Source: Chloromonas sp. AAM2
Taxonomy: Eukaryota > Chlorophyta > Chlorophyceae > Chlamydomonadales > Chlamydomonadaceae
Length of the DNA stretch: 64,000 nucleotides
Direction of reading: 5' to 3'
Assembly (NCBI GenBank): GCA_004335635.1
Contig: QAXH01006645.1
Coordinates: 1-64,000, forward strand
Part shown: piece by piece, positions 36,301-48,575 of the stretch
Layout of the letters: each line of letters starts with the position of its first letter
Position numbering within the stretch: position 1 is the stretch's first letter
Notes under the pieces: generated by a model
What the model was told of the DNA's origin: nothing
The model's input: only the letters and a program-made list of their open reading frames with translations
The model's database searches: none
Translations under genes and position numbers: made by a program

Positions 36301-37494
36301 CTGTCCCTTCAGCAGCTTTGCCTTGTGGCCGCAATTGTCAACTTGCTGACTGACCGCGTCCACACATGTGTACCTACCGCTGTAAGGACAGTACGCTGCA
36401 TGAAGGCTTACCCACCTTGCAGATGGCCACGTTTACCAGGGATCCCAGGATGCACCACACCACTGGGAGGTCATGTCGCCAGAAGAGGGTCGCGGAGGCG
36501 GCTCCAGACACTACCCACTTGGTCTGCGGGCATGCATGGGACAGGCATGTGATTGACGGTGAAGGGACGGTTGCGGCTGTATTCAAACTTGGTCGGCATT
36601 TTCTGAATGTGTTCAGGCAATTCTGCCTGTTGAGCATGTCTGCCGCGGGACAGCAATCCCAGCACACATCGCCCGCAAATACAGAATACGGCTAGCTCTT
36701 GCGAGCCCGTTTTACGGTGCCTGTGCCTGTGAATGTCGCTCATTAGCCTTTCAGGCGCGTAAATTGACTGTATCGCTGCATGTTGTTTCAAGGCAAGGCA
36801 TAGGCTCTGGTCCGATGTGATGTCTCTACATTTGGCCCGGCCCCTGCTGTCAGGCGAGCACGATGGCTGGAACTACACAACCTCTAGTCGTCCACCATGA
36901 AATGAGTATGTCCCTGCGCGCCATGACCAGCTGCATCTCAGCCTGCATGTCATTCAGTGATTAGCAGTACGAAATGCAATACAGAATGGCAATGTGCCTT
37001 GCAATAGCACAGTGCGGAATGGTGTCCTATTTTTGTCCATGTCATGCCATTGGTGCTGGCCAAGCCATTCCGTTGCAATGCTGTATATTCTTTCTAGCCT
37101 GCATAACACGTTCCTGTTGCTCATGTGCCTGCCTGACAAGGTGATGGCCCTGCTCCATCCCAGTCACCAGTTCGTTGAAGAACTTCAGCGGCTTCCTGCT
37201 TGATGGATGCATGAACTCGTCGTCTCCTGATGCTTCAGGGCTGCGTGCAGCAGTAATGCTTTGAATTCTTGTTTGGAACTCCCCTGACAAACTGCATTTG
37301 AAGCAACATGGGTCTGCGAAAAGCACACACCTCTGGCTGCATGGTAACCTGCTGCCAGCTCGCGAGCTGCCAGTGCGCGGGTGAGTTGCTTGACGCAGCG
37401 CGGGCAACCGGGGCGGCACCCAGCGCCCGCCGTTGAGGCTTACCCTCTGGACAAGCCTGGGTGTTGATACGCGATCAAAGCCGATGGTTTGCAT
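33344..37494 (-). CDS. chloroplast-type lipid phosphate phosphatase (PAP2 family)
   Basis: PAP2-family enzyme that dephosphorylates phosphatidic acid or a related lipid phosphate. Minus-strand exons: 37331-37494, about 37133-37291, then 36416-36523, 35708-35789, 35247-35356, 34071-34112, 33344-33544. The phosphatase motifs are all present and in order: KVLIKEQRP (K-x6-RP), GMPSSHAQS (PSGH class) and LRVASGYHTAPQVVVG (R-x5-H). The final Gln in place of Asp is shared with plant LPP-epsilon/gamma and dolichyl-pyrophosphate phosphatases. Further membrane helices match KWVVSGAASATLFWRHDLPV and the C-terminal AVCIYTGTALAVLAFAA. The N-terminus from MQTIGFDRVSTPRLVQRVSL is Arg/Ser/Pro-rich, like a chloroplast transit peptide. 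The junction between 37133 and 36523 is unresolved and may need another exon near 36890-36950. It is divergent from NTT. Confidence 0.88.
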
Positions 37495-37726
37495 ATTCTG
37501 AGGCCACCATGCCCAGGGCCACGAAATCAAGGTTTAGGTATCAGGGCCGCGAAAGTCCAGAGCTAGGGTTCTTGATTAGAAACGAACAAAAAGATTTGCG
37601 CGCCCTTGTTGCCTTGGAGGACTCTCGCATCAAGACACATTCTCATCGGCGGAGCGGGTATTCAAGTATTAAGGAAATCGCCACATCTCGTATCTCTCTC
37701 CACTAACTCGCGCATCGTAACTCAAG
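37495..37726. promoter_or_regulatory. 232-bp bidirectional promoter between LPP and NTT
   Basis: The two start codons (37494 -, 37727 +) are divergent and separated by 232 bp. Both products are predicted plastid envelope proteins, so coordinated expression would make sense. No motif stands out. The LPP start is less certain than the NTT start. Confidence 0.5.
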
Positions 37727-40700
37727 ATGGACACGCGCCTTGCGTCGCACACTGGTCCTTCCTGGTCGTCTGTCAAGCCTATGCATGTGCAGCAAAGTCA
37801 TCGTGTTCCAAGCCAAGCGGCGGTGGTACCAAGGTCTTCACTGCTTGTGTCAAAAGGGCTACATCAACATCAAGACAGAGGTGCGCTTGTTTGCGCTGAT
37901 CAGCTGTTGGGTAAATGCATCTGACTCGCCGTATCACTCGCAAATGTTGCCATCAAGTTCGCGTTCACCTTGGCCTTTTTGTTTTTGCAAGTACCTGAAG
38001 CCTGACGTGCGGTGCAGGGATTGGGCTTGCTCTGCCGTGCCCACATCATCGGTATTGCAACGTCCAAGGACCAGTCAGAGGGCAACACATTGCTGTTAAG
38101 GCAGCAGCCATCACAGTCCCGGAATCTGCTCCTGCACCCGAACCAGCACAAGACAGATGGCTCAAAATCGCCAGCTTGGGTTGCATGTTCTTCTGCTCGA
38201 CGTTTTGTTACACCATCTTGGTTAGTGGTTACAGAGCCTTCACACAGCATGGGCATCATGCCAACAACCCGGGAAAATTGGGGCCTGGTTCAGACAGCCG
38301 TTAGACAATCCGAGGAAGTGCTTGACTGCTGACCGTAGTCAGAACCGTGCAGACTGTACATGCAGAAATCTGATTATCGCATTGCAAGACTGCACCCAGG
38401 GGAGATGCACCTAGCACGGATCACAAATATTATTGCCGGACTAGAATTCCAAGCCAGCCCGTGTAGCCAACCACACCTCTCATTGGATGTGATGCTTGCA
38501 GCAAAACCTCAAAGATTCTATTGTGGTCACATCAGTGGGAGCGGAGGCACTTCCGTTTCTAGGTGGGTGTAGGCAGCCACAAGGTTGGTCTGAGGGATCC
38601 GAAATGGAATAGGGACCACTGAATCAGATAGCTGGCGCCACAGCTGCCCTAGTCGTTGTCACTGAGCTGCAAGAATACGGTGCTCACAGTAAGTTTACAA
38701 TCCATGGTTCCGTTTGCTCAAGTGTGTTGTCGTGTGTTTGCTCAAATGCTCTTGTGATACATGCAGAGGCATATGGCGTCCTCCCCGTCTCGCTGGCATT
38801 CTTTGTGCTCTACAACAAACTGGTCAGTGTGTGCTGGAGAGCAGCGACTGCCTTGGGGGCAGCGCATGAGAATGTGCAGCACATGGGGGAGGGTGCACTT
38901 GCATGGAGAGGCATGGCCACACGGGGTAGTCTACAGCCGCATGGGGGGATGTTCACCCGTCTGCTGGCAGGTGCAGGGGTCAGCCATGGCCACTGACACA
39001 AGCTCCTGCTGCCTGGACAGTACTGACGCACCCATGTGGCTCTACTGTGCAAGACTGGTTGACGCAAATGTGTATATGACTGGGCTGGTGCAAGGTGTCA
39101 TCATCCAGCACGCTTCCAAGTGCTTGCATGTGACATAATGAGGAAGGGTTCATCGTTTGGTCATCGTCCATTCAACATCGACGTGCTCTTACGCTGGCAT
39201 GTCATGCATGAATCCATGTCATGCATGTCATGCATGAATCCTGTCCTGTGTAATGCCTGCAGAATCAGCGTGTGCCCGAGAAGTGGGTGTACCGGGCAGC
39301 CCTGGCGCCCTTCCTCAGCTTCTATGCGCTGTTTGCGTTTGTACTTTGGCCCAATGCCGACAAGATACACCCCACCCACTTATTGGCCGGGATGAAAGCC
39401 GCACTGCCAGCAGGTGCGCCGACTGTTGCTGTCTTGACCGGGCTCCTAGTGGGATCTATGCCAACCCAACAGAGAACAGTGTTGCACAAGCATGGATTCA
39501 TGGCACTCAAGGGATAACTGCGCTGCTTCCCTCCGAACCATTTTTCCATTTAGCCTTTCAGCTGGCAACAAGGGTTCTTCACGCATGCGGCTCACTGCCC
39601 GCTGCCCTGCCTTTCACTCCATGCATTGAGGTACATGTGCTCTCTGACGCTGTGTACGCCTACAGGTTTCGTAGGGCTGGCAGGCATGCTCGTGCACTGG
39701 TCCTTCTCGCTTTTCTTCATCATGGGAGAATTGTGGGGAGGGGTCGCCATCTCACTGCTCTTCTGGGGTCTAGCAGACGAGGTGGGTCCTGTTTGAACCC
39801 ACAAGCTGGGACAGGAGTGCATACAATACAATAGTGCATAATACAATACATACAATAGTGCGTACAACATGTTCTGTCAGGTGCCCCATCTGACACCGGC
39901 ATGTCAACTGTTGTTGATTGTTGCAATCTCAGACCAGGTGGCAAAGGCGTCAATTGGTAACAGACGTCAGAAAGCTCGCATGCTCCGCACGCCATGCCAC
40001 ATGCACAGCACAGTCTGAACAAATGCACGACTCTTCAATAGGTTGTAAGGCGTATGGAGTTTGGCAGATGGAGTTTGCCTGCCTCACTCACCTTTACAGT
40101 CATGCATTATCGTCCACCAAACACTGCCGCGGTACGGAAGCCGGCCCTTGGTCACACACAGTGACCTTCTGACACATCTGACCTCCTTCGGTAGGCATGA
40201 CACCACACAGAGGCCTTCCTGACAATGCGCCACAACCAAGGCGGAAAGTTTGGGCATTATACCCACACCCATGCACCTCTGCGCCTGGCAGGTGTGCACC
40301 ATCGGCGAGGCAGAAAGCGTCTACCCGCTCCTAGGCATTATTGCCAACGTTGGCCTGGTCCTGTCCGGCGCCTGGATCAAGCTGATCAACGCCAACGGGC
40401 CGGCCCTGGCATCCATTGGGCTGCAGCCCCTGCAGGCGCTCGTGGCTACTATCCTCACTATAGCCATAGTGCTGTTCACAGTCAAGGGCTTTGTGCACGA
40501 ACGGTTCGTCACGCCAGGTGCGTGTGTGAGGGGTGTGCAGGGCCAGAGGCAGGCCAGACACTTTCAATTGTTCGGTCCAGTTCATCACCCCCATAGTGAG
40601 CAACATACACTCAGTGCTCATGCTAGTGGTGCATTGCGGGGTGAACAAGTGTGCAGTGATTAGTGCATGACCCAACAGCCTGTGCCTCTTTGCACTCTGC

Positions 40701-43700
40701 CAATGTCGCACATCCCGTAATTCTGCTGTGTAGCCTCCAACCAAAAACTGGATTTCCAATTCACCCCGTGAACCTGGTCCATCAGTCTTCAGTGCTACCA
40801 CATCAATTTCACACACAGTAGATACACTTGTGTGAGCAAGGGGCTCCAAGCTGCACCGCATATGCTACCCACACCTCCATGAGCACATGAACCTGGCCTT
40901 CCTCTTCACACCAGCATAGGTAATTCCCTTGCCTGCGTCCCTGTTGTTGCAGCAACTGCTGCAGATGCGCCCATGAAGAAAAAGAGCGGGAAGACAGGCA
41001 AGAAGAAGAGCGGCAAGAGCATTGGAGAGAGCCTCAGCGTGCTAAAGAACTCCCCCAAGGGTGAGAGAGTACAATCATACCTGGCGAAGCACACGAGAGA
41101 AGTGGATAACTCGAGCCAAATTCATGTCTGAGCTGTGTGATTGAGCTTTCGGCATGCTAAGATCCTGAACGCATGATAGGGTTAGCCTCCTGTTGTGATC
41201 TTTCACGAGCAGGCACAAGTGACAACTCATCCGTACCTGACCTTTTGCAATGTTTGGTCATCGATCCATGATGAATTCTGTTTTTTTTAACGCTCCCGTT
41301 CTTGTTGACGTCATGCCTTGTAATGGAGTCAGATATGTTTACCGCTTCCCCTCCCTGTTTTGGTTTTTTGCATGTAAACCTGTCCTTGCATGTAAACCTG
41401 TCCTTACATTTTGCCGCCCTTGTTGCATGCAGTGGGCAACCTCGCCATCCTCGTCATCTCCTACTTCATCTCCCAGAAGCTATTTGACTTTGCATGGTGA
41501 GTAGTGGCGACTAGCAGTTGGGTAAGGTGCAATCAGTGGACTGGTCCGCCGCATAGGATCATTGGACCGTCACTACTTGGCCTCAACTTGCGGTTCCCTC
41601 ACAAGTCCTGCAGCAACCATGTGCACGAACCACCACCCCCTCAGTTGAGCCATCTCATCTAGGAGCATCAACAGAGCCGGTCAGGTGCAGTGGCTCAAGA
41701 AAAAGTTGCGAAGCGTGGCGCATTCTGACTGGATCAGACTAAGGGCAGTGCACAAAGCACTGCTTGCTTACCGGCTACAGGCACTCCTTTCTTTTCATAC
41801 ATGCACAGTTGCAGGTCTTTTTTTCTCCGAAGAAGCCAATGGAAGTTGCAAAGATTCAGACTTTAGGCGTGTCAGACCAAAGGCACGGCAGCTGCTGACA
41901 CGATGCGCACTGCTGTTCACAGCCTCAATAACTCCTTTCTTGACCAATACACTTGCAAGGTTCGCTCAAGACCAACTCTTTCAGGCTTACAATAGTCAAC
42001 TTCGCCTGGGTTCAACTTGCCTGCTTTGTTGTCTTGTGTTGTGTTGCCTTGCATTGCAGGAAGGCCCAGCTGCGCGTCATGTACCCGGGTGCCGGGGCCT
42101 ACCAGCAGGTGCTGGCGGACGTGGCGCAGTGGACGGGCGTCACCACCATCCTGCTCATGTGCACTAGCAAATTGTGGGTGCGAGGGTGATCTTGCGCTCG
42201 GGCTGTTCTGCACTGTACCCGTTGCCGCGCATGTACGATCCACCCAGCACTTGCTGCTGAAACCCAGCCTTGGCAGCGGTAGTGGCAGACATCAGGAGAG
42301 AGTGCGTATCTCCGTGGTTTTGAAAGTGGTGGGCACCTTCATGGTCCATTTGCGGCACGTGGCCAAAGTTGAAGTCAAATGGACATGTTCTTGATGTGGG
42401 CCATACCTAACCGGAAATGCAAGTCAAGCGCCCTCAATGGACAACCCAGAGTATGAATCAAACTGGGACCCGAAGTTGTCGTGTGACCGTCAAACTTAAT
42501 TCTTCAGATTGGATTCATTTTGCCATGTGTGACCGCAACTGAAGTGAGATGCCACCTGCCGCTGTGGTGCAGCGTGTTTAAGTGGGGCGGGTGGGCGGCG
42601 GCGGCACTGGCTACCCCCGTGACAGTGCTCATCAGCGGGGCGGTGTTCTTTGCAAGTGCAATCGCAATGCAGGGAGGGGCGTCAATGCTGGGGCCAGAGG
42701 TGAGCTGACTGTGTCAGGGGTTGACTGCTGAAGGACATTCAATTCCCAGTATGGGCGGATAATAATAATAGCTAATACCTTTGGTCTGGGAGGAATGGGT
42801 GTGCCCACATGGTTGGGCACACGACGATGCCTGGGTCAAGGGGGACAAGAAAAGGGGCCCAGGCAAGCTAGGCGGAAGGAAGGGGTGTACAGGAGCCCAC
42901 AGACAAGGGTATAGCTAAACGTGTGAGTAGAAGAACACATGCTACACCCCTGTTGAGCTGGGTCATTAGACAATGCGACGTAATGAGGCTGTGGTGACAG
43001 AAGAGCAGCCTTATTGGGCAACAGCCTGAGAAGTGCCCATGCGGCATGATGGGGCTGTGAATACTGTGTGTGCAAATCTTGGGTCTGCAAGCAGCATTGC
43101 TCGCTATGGCCAATGCAGGCCGTGGCCGTGCTTCTCGCGGTTGGCGGCGTGGCGGGTGCAGCGGGGCGCGTGGCCAGCCGAGCGCCCAAGTACTCACTCT
43201 TTGATCCAGCCAAGGAAATGGTGAGTTATGACATGGGGTCCCTGTGAGCATGCCCTGGGCTCAGCCATTGAGAAGAACTGGGCCAAATTAGGCTGGGCAA
43301 CCGCTTGCTGGCCCCAAGACTGCCAACAACTTGCTGACGCCAAGTGCCAACAACGCCAAGGTCTTACTGCCAGTAGTCAGGATTGACTCAATTTGACGTA
43401 GTGATCTTGTATGCCTCGATGGCACCAGCACTCTGGGCATGCTTGATGAACAACAAGTAATTACGAAGGCTGTGCGCAGACATCAGGGACTCTCCAAGGA
43501 TCTACCATGTTCATCTGCCTGCCTTCTACAGAGTGAAGCTCATGCCAGGCACTTGGCTTCAACTGCAGAACCGCTGCCTGGCCGTTTCTGAGCTCCCTGC
43601 CTGTGCGTTCATGTGCCCCCCAGGTGTACATCACGATGAGCAAGGAGGAGAAGAACGAGGGCAAGGCAGCAGTGGACCTACTGGGCAGCTACTTCGGGAA

Positions 43701-44626
43701 AAGTGGCGCATCCTGGATTATGCAGGTGGGGACGAAGTACTCTGGACTGGTGCCTTGAAGTACCGCAGCTGGCAGCTTGGCTGCACAATCAAGCCACCCT
43801 CTCGCTACTGATGCTGCGTACTGTGAGCTTGAATTCCCTTCTAGGGTCATAGCAAGCTGAGATGCTGATACAATCAATCTTAATTTCCACTTTTGCCACT
43901 TTTCCGGCAGTTACGGAGGAGACGTTTCTCACGTTGATCCGTTGTTCATCACACTTGTTTGCAGATTTTGGTGTTGACAACAGGGTCTCTGACCACGGCC
44001 ATGCCCATCATGGCCCTAGTACACCTATTGATCGGCATCATGTGGACACGGTCCACTGTGTCTCTGGCGACGCTCATGAAATCGGTGAGTGAACACATTC
44101 AAAGGGTTGTAAGCTCGTCACAGCACCTGCTGTCGAATATTAGCATGACTGAAGGCCATTGTTTTTCTGTGATCATTACACGCCGGGCAAGGAACAGGAG
44201 CCGACTCTGAATGTGTCGATTTCCAGGCAAACTTTTCACTGCACAAGCTCGGGGTAAGCAAATGTGGTCGAGAAGTAGGCAGAGTGATGATGACTTGTTT
44301 GTGTTCAAGGTCCTCTTACTTGCTGATGGATGCAGGCCAAGTCTGAGCAGGCGCAGAAAGAACAGGAAGCTGCTCATGCCGCAGAGCTTGCCACCAACGC
44401 CGCAGCCGTGACTGCAAGCAAAAGCAACGGAAGTAACGGCTCGGGGAACGGAAACGGGAATGGAAACGGTAACGGTAACGGTACCGGACAGGAGGAAATT
44501 GGGAGCGTCGGTTGTAGCATGGAGGACTGCGACCCATGTGACCCATGCATCATTCCCGACTCCATGCTGGGAGGGAACAGTGGGGAACAAGCAGGGGGTG
44601 TGGTCACTTTCCGGAGCAGCGCCTGA
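37727..44626 (+). CDS. NTT: plastid-type ATP/ADP translocase (NTT/AATP family)
   Basis: Predicted 668-residue envelope transporter with about 12 helices. Exons: 37727-37880, 38018-38220, 38628-38688, 38767-38822, 39263-39413, 39666-39781, 40292-40517, 40953-41060, 41433-41496, 42060-42185, 42573-42699, 43119-43220, 43624-43725, 43965-44084, 44336-44626. Phases close. The Ser/Arg-rich N-terminus is a likely transit peptide. Family hallmarks in order: FFCSTFCYTIL, MGELWGGVAISLLFWGLADE, a Lys-rich loop (MKKKSGKTGKKKSGKS), SQKLFDFAWKAQLRVMYP, RAPKYSLFDPAKEM and GKAAVDLLGSYFGKSG. The RDTKD motif expected after YTIL is absent in my model, and the Glu of NLVEVTWK corresponds to DFAWK. The tail has a coding microsatellite, an (Asn-Gly)n run, and Cys-Asp-Pro repeats. 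Exon 3 could instead begin at 38619. Confidence 0.93.
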
Positions 44627-47494
44627 AGAGTGATGAGTGTGATAAGAATGCACAAGCCTAGGCTTTCAAGAGCATTGCATCATTGGTACATCAGCTGAAG
44701 CGACTGAACACGGTCATCATGGGTCTTTGCCCATGTTATCTGGCCTGGGCAGGTGATGGCCTTGGCTTGAGCGGTGGCCTGGCGAGCCGAACCAAGCAAT
44801 TGCTTCAGGCGGCTCGCTGTGGGTCGTGGTTGGATCTAGCACGATAGATGAAGCTAGTTGGGCTCAAGGGCTCAGCCATGCTGCAACTCAGAAACAGGCG
44901 GAATGAGCTTTGGCACACATGCAAATGTCTTACGCCCACGCTTAGGCAAGCCATGTCTGCATCAGAGAACTGCAAGAAGGCGCGCCAAGGCCACATTCCA
45001 GCACCCTGCTTTTGAGATTGGATCAAGGCGTCAGTGGACGCGCAAAGATGATTTGTGCTGCCAAGGCCACATTCCAGCACCCTGCTTTGGAGATCGGATA
45101 AGAGCGTCAGTGGACGCGCAAAGATCAACAAAAGTTGTGCTCAGCTATGCTGTCAGTTGCACATGTGGAGCTCTCGGTTTGTTGTGATGCTGCTTCAGGG
45201 CCTAAGAGGCTGTCATTTGCTGTTGAGCTCTGGGCTCCGTGCAGCCTTAATGGGCCTTCCTAGTTCTGCCACGTTGCCAATCTGTGCGGAAATCGTCATT
45301 CTCAAACACCCACATTTGGCATCTTGCTTGACTGCTCGACCAATCCAAGTTAGGAGCTGAATCTGCTAGAAGACGATCCCTCAGCTGACGATGGTGTTCA
45401 GTGGCCCGCACAACAGCTCAAGAAAGCTGCACTCTCTGTCTTCAAGAGGCCTGTCGCAAGTCCGTTAATGGCCGCAGCAGTGCGCAAGGCGGCTGCCTTG
45501 AATCCGTACAGCACCTTTGTCCGTGAGGGCAGTTGTCGACGTTAACATGTCTTTGGTGGGCGGTATGCATGCACATCTGGCTGAACTCACCACTAAGGTG
45601 ATGCCGTCGTTTCTTTTGATGCAGCAAGACACTCCTGATGAGATGCTCATCCTTCCGGTCACCTCGCCAGCTGAGCTTGCTTTGAGCTGGGTTTTGCTTT
45701 GGCTTATGAAATCGGTGTGAGCACGTGGGTGCCTCACAGTATCTAGCCTCACAGTCTTTTATGCCGCCTTGGATTTGTACATGGGTGCAGCCTTTGAGTG
45801 TACAGCGTGCCTAAGTAACTTCGTGCACAAACACACCACGTTGTTTTGCTGTCGATGTAATGGCATCCAAATCCGGTCTACTGGTGAGCCGACCCTTGTG
45901 ACAACTTAGTTTCCAGTTTCTATGTCTGCCTGCCCTGTTCTTTGCTACACAGTGCGTGCAGAAATGTGTAGGTTGCCGTCAAGACTGACGGAGATTCTCT
46001 CGTGGCTGCTATGTTATATGTAGTGCTTGGTTTTGATTGGCATTTGACGGTGAGTGCTGGAGTGAGTCTAGGCTGGCTATTTAGTAGTCTTTCGTGTTCT
46101 GAATTGCATGCAAGCACACAAAAGTGTGCTCTTTGTAAGGACTTTACAAGCACAAGGTTGTCTGTGATACCAGTGCTTGGGTTTAGTATGAGCAGGAACA
46201 AGAGTAGGCAGAGAAATTGGATGGGCTGCAGGTTTGGCACAAGGCAGGCTGATGCAATCAAACCCACTTGAGTGAGCGTCCGGGTGACATTAACGGGCAC
46301 AATCTCAAGGGCGGTGTCACCTTCGTGCAAGATGATGTCTATTCCACAAGGCGGCAACGCACCGGTGCAAAATTCAATCAAGGCACGAATTCTTGGCATA
46401 TTTGCAGGGAAAACGAGCCTTTGCATCGATTTCGGGGCTGGCTGGCTTGACGTAACCAGGACTGCAACGCAACCCCCTTGTGATTTCACAGTAGTCTTAT
46501 CGATGGCTCAGCCTGCCTGAGGGCAGCTGGCATGGACTCGTTTAATGCAAAGTAATTCCAATGCGCATTTCACCTCTGAGAGCGTAGTTGGTGTAGTTAC
46601 CGCATACTGTGCTGGCGGCAGTTGCTCTGAACATTGGCAAGCGTGTGCCGCATGTGGTCAAGGTCTTAACGTTCCAGATGCATCGGTCATCAAGCACGAG
46701 CATGACAGGAACTTTTTGCGCTGATGCATTGGCCAGGCCCAGCTGACCACCACCCATCAAACCCAGAATTTTCATTTGGTGCGCCAATAGCTTGTCTATG
46801 GCTGTTACTGAGGTGCCGCAACAACTGTGGTTTTTGCTGTTGGTTGCTGTGTAGGGCGGCCGGATTAGGAGCAATTCAATTTATTCAGGGACGGATTCCT
46901 TTGGCAGGTTTGAGCGATATTTGTCTTATGCGCCTGCGGCTCATGAATGGCTGTAAGTTGCTGGCATCCGTTTCTGGACAGTGTTGACTGTTTAGTGCAT
47001 GGACCCATGCCTTTTGTGCAGTATGTGCCGCTGACAGCACCCAACCTAAATCAGCATCGACAACCGCATGAATTGAACAACCTCATCCGTATTGTGGATT
47101 AGAAACGTTAGTGTAAATCCGTTATAAATATGCAGAAGACCGGAGTATCACAACCCAAGTGCAAGAGTGAACGTGCTGCATGACGAGGCAAGATGAAGAG
47201 CCAGGTGCCAACAGATTGCAAACAACGCAAGAGGCCAGAACATGTACCCAGCAAAACAAGACGATTTCTGCAGAGCACTCAGGAATGTGTTGAGAAACCT
47301 GTCCATCATTTCACCAGCTAGCTCTAAACAGACACAGCCCAAACTTGCATCTGGCTATTCTGCAGCCTCTACCTCTGCGCAGGTCAATATGACTTTGACC
47401 TGCTTGGAAGTGCTGAACATGGTATGATGTCTGCGTGACAGCCCCTCTCTGTACCCTGCTGTCACACACTGACTATGTGCCAATGACCTGGGTC
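44627..47494. other. 2.9-kb intergenic region
   Basis: It lies downstream of NTT (+) and the Ala-rich gene (-). It contains the two-copy repeat at 44985-45125. Several open frames near 45920-46520 occur on both strands, but none has splice support or a recognisable domain. Confidence 0.5.
44985..45125. repeat. two-copy direct repeat, 65-bp unit, 76-bp period
   Basis: Units 44985-45049 and 45061-45125 share CCAAGGCCACATTCCAGCAC, then CCTGCTTTKGAGATYGGAT and GCGTCAGTGGACGCGCAAAG. GCGTCAGTGGACGC contains a short imperfect dyad (GCGTC...GACGC), so each unit could form a small hairpin. It lies about 360 bp downstream of the NTT stop. Confidence 0.9.
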
Positions 47495-48575
47495 CTACAG
47501 CGGCTCTGGCGGTGGCAGTGACACTTCCTCTTCCTCTTCTGCAGCCTCTCCCTCTGTGCATGCCTCAGTGGCTACAACTGCGGCAGCTTCAGAGCCCTTA
47601 GCCTTCACTGCTGCCTCTGCAGCTACCTTGGCCGCTGTGGCTTTGGCTAGGCTTCCAACAGCCGCAGCATCCTCGGCTGCATTGGCTGCTGCACGAGCCA
47701 CCACCACAGCTTTCGGCGCAGCTTTCTGCTCGGCTTCTTTTGCAGCCTCTGCCGGCGTGCCAGCAGCAGCTGTTGCGGCAGCAAGGGAAGCTTGCTTGCA
47801 CCGTTCAGCAGCTTCTGCGGCCGCTCCAGCAGCACAAGCAGCTTCTTCGGATGCTACTCTTACTGCTGTAGCCAAAAAATCCCCACATAGAGACCCAGCA
47901 GTGGCAGCCTGGTGGCCTGCGTGTTTGGCCACACATGCTTGCATTGCTTTGTCCTTTCTGCCTTGCACAACTCTCGGCTTTTCCGTGTTGGCAGGCGCAT
48001 TGGCCCGCTCTACAGCTTGCGTCATCAGTGCCTTCCACGCCGCATCCTCATCAGGATCCGCGAGCAAGCTGCCAAGCCTGATGGGTTGAGAGGGGCTGGG
48101 TTTGGGTTTGGGTTTGGAGGCCTCTGCTGGGATGCTCTGTAACAGGTCACGATCGAAGATAGATAAAAAAAAAAGAAGTTTGCCATTTCTGGGACAATTT
48201 GTGGGTGGTGTGACTGACATGTCTGCGATGTGTGGACATCTGAACAGGATGAGTCTGGTGTGAGACTGTCATGTCTTGTGGTGCAACATGTTGGTAGACA
48301 CTGTGGGGTGGCTGTTAGAACTTGTACATTCGGCTGTGATTCAGAGACAAACCAATCCACCCCAAAAGCTTACATGATGTAAGTATGTTCAAATAACCTT
48401 GTAAGTATGCAACCCCAATGCACTCAGTGCACATCTGAGTGCACGCCATCCCTTACAGCACCTCACAATCGTCATGCATGCCCCATTTCACCAGCAATGT
48501 CTTGCGCTCGTCTGCTGATGCTGAGAGACGTGCGCTGCCAGGGGAGGTGTGCTTGTCGATGAACCGCCGCAGAGC
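47495..48575 (-). CDS. tentative Ala-rich protein, 3' exons
   Basis: Two exons seem to join in phase 0: 48462-48575 (ALRRFIDKHTSPGSARL..., ending DDCE) and 47495-48136. The second opens SIPAEASKPKPKPSPSQP after a strong T-rich acceptor. It then has a compact segment (DPDEDAAWKALMTQAVERA), a long Ala/Glu/Lys helix-forming stretch of over 120 residues, and an acidic end EGEAAEEEEEVSLPPPEPL. The family is not recognised. The composition suggests a long single helix, or an LEA-like or structural protein. The donor after 48462 (GAG|GTGCTG) is weak, and 48462-48575 may belong to something else. A possible upstream exon lies at 48860-48930. The intron contains a single end of the MITE family at 48178-48195. 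Confidence 0.5.
48178..48195 (+). repeat. single MITE-family end
   Basis: GTTTGCCATTTCTGGGACA differs by one base from the inverted-repeat core of the element at 61814-61966. It is preceded by an A-rich tract (AAAAAAAAAAGAA). No matching opposite end was seen nearby. Confidence 0.6.
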
